A DNA stretch of 64,000 bases from Tilletia caries (lineage: Eukaryota > Basidiomycota > Exobasidiomycetes > Tilletiales > Tilletiaceae): the NCBI GenBank assembly GCA_032718865.1, contig JALUTQ010000007.1, forward strand, positions 496,001 through 560,000, in the 5' to 3' direction. The notes below the pieces were generated by a model. That model was not told the DNA's origin. It saw only the letters and a list, made by a program, of their open reading frames with translations, and made no database searches. Below, piece by piece: positions 22,814 to 36,804 of this stretch (positions are counted from its first letter, which is position 1; every line of letters starts with the position of its first letter). The position numbers were made by a program, and so were the translations under genes.

Positions 22814-25800
22814 ATGGCTCAAGGCGCAACCTCTGCCGCTCACACGCCGGCAACCCCTCCCGCGGGCTCCATGGGCGCATACAGCCCGCGCTCAGGCAGC
22901 AGCTTCTTCGACCGCTTTAATCGCCGTCCTCGCACCGCCAACAGTACACACAACCGCAACGTGTCCTCAAACAGCCCCGCAGCCGGGGTCCCAGCCACCT
23001 TCAGCACCGAGTCTCTCACAGGAGCCGGAGGCACTCGACACCAGCAACAGCAACCACAACCCCAGTACCTTCCCCGCAGCAGCTCGTCCTCCAACATTGC
23101 CCAGAATCTCAGCTTTCCCAGGGACTCCGCTGCCTCTCCCCCCGCGACCCCTCCGGCAGTCAACGTCCATCGGAACCCAATGAACGGCCCTGTCGGCGCA
23201 GCGTCTCCTGCCCAAGCCTCCTCCGGCGCAGGAGGGTCCGGAAGCGCCTTTGGTCGAATGTTCCGCCGATACTCCCACGGTGCGGGCAAGAACTCGCAAG
23301 ACATCGCCGCTGCCGCCGCCGCCACTGCCGTCAACGCCGATGGCTCTCGAGCTTCCAATCAAGGATCAAACGCAGGTGCTACAGGCACGTCTACATCATA
23401 CTCGCCGTCTCCCGCTTCCGCCGCTGTAGCTTCCAGTCCTTCGAACGGACGACCGTCGGCATTGAGGAGTCTCTCAAATCACTTCCTACCTTCGACCTCC
23501 TCGCTTGTTTCTCGCATCCCGGACGCCATCACCAGGACCATGTCCAATCAACTCATCGCCGCTTCTGGCGGCATGGCAACCGCTTCAGCACCTCGAGGCA
23601 GCGTTGATGTCTATACCGCCTCAGGACGACCAAGCGGTCAGGCTGGTACAGGCTCGAGCGCGGGCCTGCCAGCGAACACAGACGTCGGCCAGAACACCTC
23701 TGCCAACTCGGGCACCCCTGCGCATGCCGACACCAACTCCGGCGGCGCTGGACTCCCCAATCAAGACTCTACATCGGGCCAAGCAGGCCCATCCACAACA
23801 ACCGCCTCATCAGGGCCCAACCCAGCACAGGGCTATCGCATCCGACTCGTACCACACCTCGAGGTCTCGCGCTCCCTCCACTTCGAGCCCATCGAGCGCG
23901 AATTGAAGGACGGAGCGCCCTCGGTGAAGATCGGACGCTTCACCGAGCGAGGCGGAACGAGCGGTCCGGGAGCGGCTCCCTCCGCAATGGGTGCGAATCT
24001 CCAGTCCGCGCGCGAAGGTCTCACGACGGCCTCCGGTCCCGGAACGGGTGTAGGGGGTGGTGCGACGCTCGGCGCGCATGCGCAAAATGCTGGGATCGAT
24101 GTCGAGATGGCCGGCATGGGAGGTGGTGCCTCTGCCAGTGGCTTTGGAGCTGGAGCGGGAGCGGGAGCGGCGGAGAGTGTCCCCTCTGTGCTCGCGTCGG
24201 GACGTCGACAGGCGACGGGTGGGCGCGGGGGCAATAACAGTTTGGATTCGTCCCGGATTGCTTTTAAGAGCAAGGTCGTCAGTCGTGGACATGCGGAGAT
24301 ATGGTGCGAGAATGGCGGCAATGTGAGTACACGAGCGTCTTAAAGGGTGGGGACCGTCCCCTTGAAGATGGGGACCCCAGGCGTGATAACTGAACTTCTT
24401 CTCGTTCTTTGCGTTTTCCCTCAGTTCTTCCTGCGCGACACCAAGTCGTCTTCGGGAACGTTCCTGAACCACATCCGCCTCTCAGCTCCTGGCGTCGAGT
24501 CGAGACCATTCCGCATCAAGGACGGCGACGTCATCCAGCTTGGCGTGGACTACCAGGGCGGAACGGAGGAGATCTACCGATGTGTGAAGATGCGCATCGA
24601 GCTGAACCGGGGTTGGCAGAGGGAGGCGAATCCGTACAAGTGAGTGGTCCTTCTCTCTCGTTGTTTGCTGTGTAATCCCGCCTGCACCGCATCTGACGCG
24701 TTTGGCTTTCCATGGTTCTATCAGTGTCAATGCGCTTCGACAGCTTCGTGCTCTGCAAGGGTCACCGATGCCTGGCACGCCCTCCGGCAACGAGACTGAT
24801 AAGGTGCTCACCGGAGACGCGGCTCCGGGAGCGACGGTCTCCGCGGTCGCACAGCCCCCTACAAGCGTGACAGACTGCTGCATCTGTAAGTCTTTCTCAC
24901 TACCACGTTATGCCCATTCAAGGAAGCATCAAGCTGACGTGCACATATCTTTCCTCCAGGTCTTTTCTCTGTCACGGTCTGCCAGGCGCTCTTCATCGCG
25001 CCGTGCAGTCACGTTTTCCACTACAAGTGCATCCGGCCTCTCCTTACGATACACCATCCCGGCTTCTCCTGCCCTTTGTGCCGGACGTTTGCAGATCTGG
25101 AAGCTGATGTGGAGGAGGAGGACGAGGAGTGGCAGGCCGATCTTATGCGCCAAGCTACACAGGGCGTCGATGGAGCCGGCACGACCTCGAGTGCTCATGT
25201 CGCAAGCGCGCCAGTGGTGTCGGCTGAACCGATGTCTGCCCAACAAACGCTTGCACCCGGGCTCGCTGGCTCGGGTACCACATCTGCTGCGCACCCGCTT
25301 GCGACCGTCCAAGAGGTCCACTCGCGACAGAGCTCGGCGATACCTTCCCAAGCCGGTGACCTGTTAACCAGAAGCGGTGACAGCGGCATGGCGCTGGACC
25401 AAGCGGCGCGAGGCAGCTCCGACGCGAACCGATCACACGACGCGAATCGCTCACAAGGAGGAGGAGGCGGCAGCGGCGCGGCTGATGACGATGATGACGA
25501 CCAGGAGGTCTTGCAGGATGACGACGATGACGAGATGATGGAAGACTTTGACGATAACGCAGGAGATGATGATGACGACGACGATGAGGGCGACGAGGAT
25601 GATGATGATGATGGCGACTTATCCTCCTCCTCCCAACCGGCCGGCTTCGCGGGAACGAACAACCCGGCGGCGAACCTGAGCTTGTCCGCCTCGGGCTCGC
25701 TCGCCGCTCGGAGATCACTACACAACAACGGCAACTTCAGCCCGAGTCCGAGCCCTGGGTCCAGGTATGGCGACATGAGCAGTGTGTCGGAACCGATCGC

Positions 25801-26353
25801 GATGTCGATCGCTGCGCATGCTCCCATTGCCGGTGGGAGTGCTGCAGCTGGTGGTGCTGGTGCTGCAGGTGTGGCTGCGCTCGAAGAGGCGCGGACGCCG
25901 ATGAACCAGCACTTCTTGAGCACCTTGGCCGAGAGTAGCCCGGGTGGACCGGCGTTCTTCAGTGCGGCAGCCGCACGAGCGGCGGTCTCTGCCGCCGCCG
26001 CCGCCGCCGTTGCCCGAAATGGCCCAGGCATCATCGCGGCACCCAACGCGGAGACGAACGGGAATGGCCATCGATCATCCCATCCGGCCTCGCCACTCGG
26101 GCTCGAGCTGGCGGACGAGGAGCTGGATGTCGATCGATCGACGCCGAGCGCTGGTGGTGGTGGTGTGGGTGGTGCTGCTTCGCCGCTTGCGGGGCCGAAG
26201 AGGGGGGCGCATGATGCGCTTGGTGGGCGGGATTCCGGTCGGCGGTCGTCTTCTTCGGGCGTGGGTCCGGCTGGGAATGTTGATGGTGAGGGAGGAGCGG
26301 CGGCGGCGGCGGCTGCTTCGTCTGCTGCTTTGGATGAGGTCATGTCGGATTGA
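22814..26353 (+). CDS. FHA-RING E3 ubiquitin ligase (Dma1 / CHFR-RNF8 type)
   Basis: Fungal FHA-RING ligases of the Dma type act in mitotic checkpoint and septin control by binding phospho-threonine proteins through FHA and ubiquitinating them through RING. Four exons (22814-24322, 24425-24639, 24725-24885, 24960-26353) give 1,092 residues. The N-terminal 330 residues are Ser/Ala-rich. The FHA domain starts at about 339 (GYRIRLVPHLEVSRSLHFEP, KIGRFTERGG). It is interrupted by a Gly/Ala-rich insert of about 120 residues and resumes at FKSKVVSRGHAEIWCENGGN, then FFLRDTKSSSGTFLNHIRL. The RING finger (about 626-675) has DCCICLFSV, APCSHVFHYKCI and SCPLCR. An acidic Asp-run and an Ala/Gly-rich tail follow. 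A defective inverted copy lies at 12377-15021. Confidence 0.92.
22902..25542 (+). repeat. Intact arm of a 2.64-kb inverted duplication
   Basis: This segment of the FHA-RING gene is repeated in inverted orientation at 12377-15021, 7.9 kb away. The spacer holds the coiled-coil gene and SLY1. The breakpoints fall inside coding sequence on both sides, just after GGCAGCA at the left and after GATGATGGA at the right. Confidence 0.92.
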
Positions 26354-27196
26354 GCCTTTTGGTTATGGGGAAGTATGGTATGCTCCCTCCTGGGGTGGAG
26401 AAGGGTCAAGGGGCTTTCTTTTTTTTCTCCCTTTCGATCAGCGACGGACGGGCCCTTCTTTATCCTCACGGCACTTACACATCCTCCTTTCCGACGGGTT
26501 CGATACCACCTTTTCGGTCCCCTTCAATACGGCCTCCTTCGCTTTCCTCCCGACCAGCTCGAACCTCGCTATTGGCCCACGTTCCCGAGCAAGAAGCCCG
26601 CGGGCAACCCTCTCACCAATCCTGGCATATCTCTTGTCACAGCAGCTTCCGCTCCTCTCATCACCAAGGTTCCATCAGGTCTCTACACTTTTCAGCCTCC
26701 ACCCCCTCAACTGGTAGTTTGTCGTTTCCGAAGTGTCTGAAAGCCTCTTTTATCTGTTTCCTCCCCTCCCTTTCCCTTCCCGTTTCCTTACCATAAACCC
26801 ATCCCCCATTCAAGATCCCTTCCCCATCATCATCATCTTCTCTCTTGTCCTGTCGCTCTCCGCCTATATGAACACTTCGGCCCTATCCGGCCCCTTTTCT
26901 GACCCTTTTCGCAGCTGTCCGAGACTCGTTTCTTCGTTCATCGCTTTTCTTTGAACATGCGTCACGGGTAGACGAAATCCATTTCTTGATCATTGCGTCG
27001 GTTGGGATTGCAGGTGGGAAGAGGGACGAAAAGTCGCAGAGGAAATGTACCCACAACGGCATTTCTTGGGGAAAAATGCCTTGCGTGAAGGAGCACGGCA
27101 AGCTTGGCTGCCGTCGGCCGTGATGCCGAGCGAACATTCCCCTCCGGCGATTGGGAATTGCGCATACAACCTGATGCACATGCCCAATCGTGCGTT
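26354..27196. other. Convergent 3' spacer, FHA-RING / NDUFB9
   Basis: This 843-bp spacer lies between converging genes and is pyrimidine-rich on the plus strand. Open frames in it are low-complexity Ser/Pro/Phe and I do not consider them genes. Confidence 0.5.
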
Positions 27197-27884
27197 TCAG
27201 TGGTGCGCTTCGAGAGCGGCGTTCTTCTCTGCTTGGGTGAACATTCTTGGCTGTTCGAGGGGGATCATCAAAGTTGGAGAGGGTCAGGGAAATCAACAGC
27301 TCGGAGCGGCGGATACATGGGGAACGTACTGGAATGTTGCGCTCCCTGAATGGTTGCGAATGGCGGGAAAAGAGAAGGAGATAAGGAAGGAAGTGTCAGC
27401 TCGAGCACATGCGCGCCGCACTGTTTCTTCGGCACAGCATGTTGCGGTAGGACAGTCTCCGACGTACCACTTGGTTCCGTCCTCGAACAGGGCGGCTGGC
27501 AGAAGCAAAAGGTCACAGTTAGCTAAACGCTACTCGATCTCCCGAACAGGGGGACTGCGCATCTGGGAGAGAGACGGACTCACGCTTGTATGGGTCCGGG
27601 TGCTTGATCTCGTTCAAATGGTCCTCGGCCTCCTTGAGCACCCTGGCAAGCTCACGCGGGTTCCGGATGTGCCGGTTGCGCTCAAACTCGATCCGGATCT
27701 CAATGGCGCGGTCACGCCAGAGATCGCGACGGACGTACCAGTCCAGGGCGTTCTTGAGGTAGCGCCGGTACAGCGACTTGACGCGGCTCTTGTGTGCTTG
27801 GCTGAAGGCGGGTGATGTTGATGATGATGATGCGGCGGCAGCGGCGGCGCCGACCGCGGAGAAGCGCGCGAGGGTCGGGAGCAT
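27197..27884 (-). CDS. NDUFB9: Complex I LYR subunit NDUFB9 (B22)
   Basis: This is an accessory LYR-motif subunit of mitochondrial NADH:ubiquinone oxidoreductase. Four exons (27884-27584, 27495-27468, 27345-27330, 27250-27197) give 132 residues with every phase closed. Exon 1 has AHKSRVKSLYRRYLKNALDW and HPDPYK. Exons 2-4 complete the fungal signature as PALFEDGTKW, ERNIP and PRMFTQAEKNAALEAHH. Exon 3 is a 16-nt microexon and exon 2 is 28 nt; without them the conserved KWERNIPPRM block is lost. I chose the ATG at 27884 (CACCATG context, MLPTLARFSAVG). An upstream in-frame ATG at 28019 would add 45 acidic residues that look unlike this family. The gene is divergent from SWC4. Confidence 0.9.
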
Positions 27885-28028
27885 GGTGGGGGACAACAAG
27901 TGGCTGGAGCGGAGTGCGGTGTCGCCGTCTTGCTCCTCGTCCTCGCCATCATCGGTGCGAAGCTCGACCTCATCCGTCGAGGCAAGCGAAGTCACGTGGC
28001 TCAGGCTCGACCTCAGCATCCAGCCCAA

Positions 28029-28695
28029 TAGTCTGGTAGAAGACCAGACCGTGTCACGTGATGCCAGAGCACCTTGCCGTGTACACGGTCTGGCAAGATT
28101 CGAGGCGATTTACTTAACACCACCCCTCACTCAGAGGCCTCCGGCGTTGGCCTCCACATTTTTTCCCGGACGGATGTCACGTATCTGAGCCAATACAACA
28201 CCTTTTACAGAACGGAAAGCGGCAGTACCTGCTCCAACAAGTCGCCACCACCTTTGCTTAATGCTTCAGGTCATGTTGTCCTGTGGCCTGTGGTCTGGTG
28301 GTGTTTCCCAGTATTTGACCTTTCAAGAAATGATCAGAAAAGCCATGATCATCGCCGACCATCTATAAGGAAAGCTTAATCTCGTTGGCAGCGAAGTGCC
28401 TCTTACTGCCAGTTGATTTTGACCCCCCCATTCCTCCAAGTGATCAGGCCAAAGATGACACGAGCATGGTCTGTGAGGAGTAGAGCAACTGCTCATGTGG
28501 TTTTCTAAGTGTTTGAGTGACATTTTATAAGTGGTCGAAGGTCCACCAGTTGTGGTGCTTCGCTCAAAATCCGACCCTCAGCGTCGGTGGTTCCTTTAAA
28601 ATGGTGTTGAGTTCTACCAGACCGTCCTTCGGACGGGTACGCTGCGCCTCCGCTGCTACAAGTCTGAAGTCACGGTCTGGTCTCATACCAGACTA
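28029..28695. mobile_element. Non-autonomous DNA transposon (MITE-like, Mutator-type target duplication)
   Basis: A 667-bp non-coding segment is bounded by 25-bp terminal inverted repeats, 28029-28053 and 28671-28695, which match at 23 of 25 positions (TAGTCTGGTA..AGACCAGACCGTG). It is flanked by an exact 10-bp direct repeat, TCCAGCCCAA, at 28019-28028 and 28696-28705. A 9-11 bp target duplication with inverted ends is the pattern of Mutator-like elements. Each terminal repeat holds its own palindrome, GTCTGGT / ACCAGAC. Other hairpins lie inside, such as CCGTCC-TTC-GGACGG near 28623. No transposase frame is present, so it would need a helper in trans. It sits in the shared promoter of NDUFB9 and SWC4. 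Confidence 0.85.
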
Positions 28696-28784
28696 TCCAG
28701 CCCAAGGCAAGGCAAGGCAAAGGCCCAGGGAAGGGATTGGGATTGGGAAGCATCCACAGACAGACGCAGGCGTGGCTGGACAGC

Positions 28785-28850
28785 ATGGAGGCAGCCGACG
28801 TGCGCGACGTCCTTGGCATCTCCGGCGGCGCGTCCAAGGAGGCCAGCTCG

Positions 28851-28887
<37 letters not shown>

Positions 28888-30974
28888 ATAATACTCTTGC
28901 CAACAGGACCGGCGCGCCGTCCTCCTCCTCTCGCTCACGGGGCCCTCCCCAGCAAGGCGGCCAGGCGCGTCCATCTCGGCCAGAGGGAATCACCCGAGAG
29001 CTGTACGCGCTCCTGGGCGATAATGCTCCCAGCCTCTCTCTCGCTGCCACGGGGGCCCATGGTGCACCAGGATCAGGTGCCGACGCCGGGACCAAGTTCC
29101 GCCCTAAATTCCAACGACGGAGCAAACCCGTGCGGAAATGGGAGTGGGTCCCCTTCAAGAATCCAGCCAGGAAGGACGGTCTGACGTTGTACCACTGGGT
29201 CCAATCTACCGCCGAGTCATCTTCAAGCAAGCCGAAAAAGGATGCGGATAAGAAGGCAGTCAAGGCGGCGTCGGGCGAAGGGGACGCAGCGAAGAAATCG
29301 GAAGCTGGGGGGCCAGACGGCAACGGCAATGGGGACGTGACCATGGCAGACGATGCCACGCCCAAGAAGAGCGAAGCGGATGGGACTAAGGACAGCGATG
29401 CCGATTCCGAGGTGCAGTTTGTTGCTGAGGGCAAAAGTAGCAAGGGAAAGGGGAAAGAGAGAGAGGTCGAACCCGAATATGCAACTTTCAAGCTCTTGCG
29501 TCCAGACAAGGTCCCACAGACTGGTGAGCTCAGCCTTCCTTTCCCCGGCTGGTGCAGAATTATGAGTGGATATATGCTGACCGACTTCGTGTCCCCTCTG
29601 CAGAGTATGGTTTTGCCCAATTCAACACGACCTCCGGCGTATACAGCTATTCGAATGAGGAATACCACGCGTATCTGAAAGGTATGTCGAGACTCAAGTC
29701 ATGATTATCCTCAGTTCTCGCTTTCTGTAATGCTGATCTCTTCCGATCTGTTCGCAGACGACGATTGGTCGAAAGAGGAGACCGACTACCTTATCGACCT
29801 CTGCCACACCTATGACCTCCGCTTCCTCGTCATGCACGACCGATACACATGGCCCGGCAAAGACCGAAGCGTAGAAGATCTCAAAGCCCGGTACCAAACC
29901 ATCTGTCGCCGTCTCATCCGATCCCGCCCATCCTCCGATCCACCAGAGATGCGGTCCTCCCTCCTGCTCTCCTACAACTTCGACCGCGGACGCGAGATGG
30001 AACGCAAACGAGCCCTCAAGAGACTCTATGCCCGCACACCTACCCAGCTGGCAGAGGAAGAGGCGCTGTATGTGGAGGCAAGGAGGTTGGAGCAGCAGGA
30101 AGCTAAGTTTGCGCGCGAGCGGGAGGCCTTGCTGAAATTGCTTGGGGGGTGGGAGGCCGCGCCCAATTGGACTCGCGAGAGTCTCGTGGGGGCGGGCACA
30201 GGTCTCAGTCTGACCAATTTGGTCACAGGTCCATTGCCTCCGTCCCTGGCTGTCGGGAGTGCGAATGCGGCGGCGGCGGCTGCAGCAACGGCAGCGGCCG
30301 TCGCAGCCGTCTCCACACCGGGTGGGGATTCCTCCAGCTCGAAGAAGAAGAAACGCAAGTTTGGCGCAGACGCTGAGGACTTGCTTGGCCTTGCCGCTGC
30401 TGGATCAGTCCCGTCGGCAGCAGAGCTTCAGGCGAGACAACAGGCACAGGAAGGTGAGTTTTTTTTTGGAATCTATCAACAAGATTGCAAGCTTACGCTG
30501 ATACCAAACATACTCGCCCGAGCAGACGAGAGACAAGGCGTCATGCGCTTCGATCCAGAACAATCACCCCAGCCTCCCAAACCACCACCCCATCTCGTCG
30601 GCACACTCTCCTCCTACCCGCCCATCGCACCATCCACCTCCGTGACCTCCTCCCACGGCGTCTACCTCCGCTCGACACGCACCGTCACCCCACGGGCAAA
30701 CCTGCTCCCCAAGACGATGGAGTCGCTCGCCGAGTTGCAGCCGACGCCGATCCCTCAACGACTCGTCTTCCCGACCCGGTCCAATATCGAGCGCTGGGAA
30801 GGTCTGATTGGGGCGCTCAGTGCTGGGTTGGAGATGAAGCGGGCTAGGGAAAGGGCTGAGTCGGAGTTGGCTATGTATGAGGCCAGACTGACGGCGGCGC
30901 TGGAGAGGGAGAAGGAACGCAAGAAGAAGGCGGCTGTTACTAGAGGAACTTCGAACTCCCTGTGGGCAAAGTGA
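28785..30974 (+). CDS. SWC4: Swc4/Eaf2 (DMAP1 homologue), SWR1 and NuA4 chromatin subunit
   Basis: This is a shared subunit of the SWR1 (H2A.Z exchange) and NuA4 (histone acetyltransferase) complexes. Four exons (28785-29523, 29604-29681, 29758-30453, 30526-30974) give 653 residues. The N-terminus MEAADVRDVLGISG is typical. KFRPKFQRR and KWEWVPFKNPARKDGLTLYH follow. The SANT/Myb-like domain is encoded across exons 2-3 (YEYHAYLK-type NEEYHAYLKDDDWSKEETDY, then LKARYQTICRRLI). The C-terminal DMAP1 region includes GVYLRSTRTVTPRANLLP and ends in a coiled coil. A Ser-Asn microsatellite (28851-28890) and an Ala-run (about 30265-30310) are low-complexity additions. The in-frame TTG at 28737 is not a start. 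Confidence 0.93.
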
Positions 30975-31187
30975 AGCTTGCCACTCTCAGCACTTGTACA
31001 TTTTCCATCGCTGCTTGTTCGCCTCAACTTTCTGAGTTGTCAGTGTCATTGAATGCGCGAGCGTGGCGTCTCAGACTGTTTGAAAGAGTTGTGACTGACA
31101 TGTATGGATTGCCTGAGGCGGGTGACAGTGATGTTACAATGTGAGGGTTACAGAAGGCGAAGCTTCAACATGCTTGGTTAGAGGATT
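30975..31187. other. Convergent 3' spacer, SWC4 / polyubiquitin 1
   Basis: A short 213-bp spacer between converging genes; it holds no gene. Confidence 0.5.
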
Positions 31188-32792
<1,605 letters not shown>

Positions 32793-33929
32793 TCACAGTT
32801 CCATAACGAACGGCGCATCCGTGCTGATCGACGACCGAGTCGAAGGAGGACCCGAAGCAAACGAAGAAGCCGTGCCCGAGCTCAGCCCACGTTCATGTCG
32901 GCTGACGCTCATCCCAGCATCACGCAGAAATGCCGACGCGATCTCCTTCTCGTCCCGGTGAGCGCCGTATCCGCGTCCACCGCCGCCGCCGCCGCCACCG
33001 CCGAAGGTGTCGTCGATCTCCATGGGCAGGGGAAGCGCTGTGCCGAGTCCTTCTGCGACCGTCTGTTGGCCCCCGGCACCCAGAGTGCCCAGGCTGACCC
33101 GAGGCTGACGATTCCGACCGCGTCCCTGTCCGTCCTGTTCGCCCACGGCGGCAGTAGCAAGACCCTTGGAACCAACCCCGCCGCCGACGTTGTTCCCTCC
33201 GAAGCAGCGAATCGCAGCTCCTCGCACCGGGTCGTCGTTCTCCAGATCGCTCGAGGGGATCATCGTCGCATCCCCCTCCTCATAGACGTAACCAGCCTTG
33301 TCGGAGCGCTTGTTGGCACCGGACACTCGACGAGTTGCACTCCCTCCTCCTCCAGAAGGTGAGGCGCGAAGGGTGCCTGAAGGTGTGCGAGAAGTCGCTG
33401 TCAAGGGGGCACCAAAGGGTCCACTGTGCTGCTGCTGCTGCTTCTGTTCCAACAAAGCCGCATTGGCACGCTTCAACAACGCCATCCCGCGCATCGAGCT
33501 CTTCTCAGGCGAACCCATCGGATCCACGGGCACCGTCCGACGACCGCTGCTGCTGCTGCCTGATGCCGATGCGGATGGGGATGCCTGTGCCGAGGCAGAC
33601 CCGGGCCGACGGGCGATCTCGGCTGGGATACCCTGTGCTCCGTTCCGCAGTTGGAGCGGGGCGTGCACCAGCGGGGAGGATGCGAGGGACATGAGCTGTT
33701 CCCGCGAGTACACGATCCGGGAGCTGCCATGAGGAAAATAGTTATGTCAGCCTTTGATGAACGTTTGCCACCCCCAGTGTTGAATTGATCAGACTCACCC
33801 TCCAGGCGTACTTCCATAGAGCCGTCCACCGGGCGACGCAGTTGGGCTCTGCGTGGACGACGTCGGGGTGCGAGCGACCGCATCGGAGGGACCTCCGCGT
33901 TGAATTCGAATGGGCGTGCTTTGAGTCAT
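32793..33929 (-). CDS. Probable eIF4E-binding protein (4E-BP-like motif)
   Basis: Two exons (33929-33799, 33723-32793; intron 33724-33798) give 353 residues that are mostly disordered, rich in Ser, Gly and Ala. The only strong motif is RIVYSREQLMSLASSPLV at about residues 46-63. It fits the eIF4E-binding consensus Y-x4-L-hydrophobic (Tyr49, Leu54, Met55) and resembles the animal 4E-BP motif, including the following S-P. If real, the protein would compete with eIF4G for the cap-binding factor eIF4E and repress translation. Downstream are a short poly-Gln tract and a Gly-run. The start is the ATG at 33929; the frame upstream opens only with a GTG. The function is inferred from one motif. Confidence 0.7.
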
Positions 33930-36385
<2,456 letters not shown>

Positions 36386-36804
36386 ACTTCTCACCCATGA
36401 TGATGTCTCGCCCCCTGTAACCTTCGCACTGTAACACCAATGTCACCCGCCACAGGCAACCCATACATACACATCATTTCTTTGTGCTTTGCTCTCGTCC
36501 AGTCTGAGATCTGAGAGGTCTTCATCGCATTTCACGCTCGCAGACATTCAATCCATAGGCCGCCTCACCTGAGAATTGGAGATGCAACTGCGTTCCTCTC
36601 GTACCATTCGCCTTTCGCAGCTATACCACAATAGTCTCTCTGTGTCTCCCTCTCTCGCGGCGGGAAGATTGGGAAGAATGCAAGACCGGTCTCCATCACA
36701 GGAGCGACCATAAATTGCGGGATGTTCAGAACGAACGATTGCCTTCCACAGATGGTATTCTCGGGTTGTCGTACTTGCTGATAGGGACCGAAGGGGAAGC
36801 CCAG
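36386..36804. other. Convergent 3' spacer, polyubiquitin 2 / RPD3
   Basis: A 419-bp spacer between converging genes, with no open frame of note. Confidence 0.5.

Noticed and set aside
25195..26469. 424-codon minus-strand frame opposite the FHA-RING gene
   Set aside because: It is antisense to GC-rich low-complexity codons (Asp, Ala and Gly runs) of a well-supported gene.
28851..28890. AACAGC repeat at first suspected to be a mobile-element or CRISPR-like array
   Set aside because: It is an in-frame Ser-Asn microsatellite within SWC4 exon 1.
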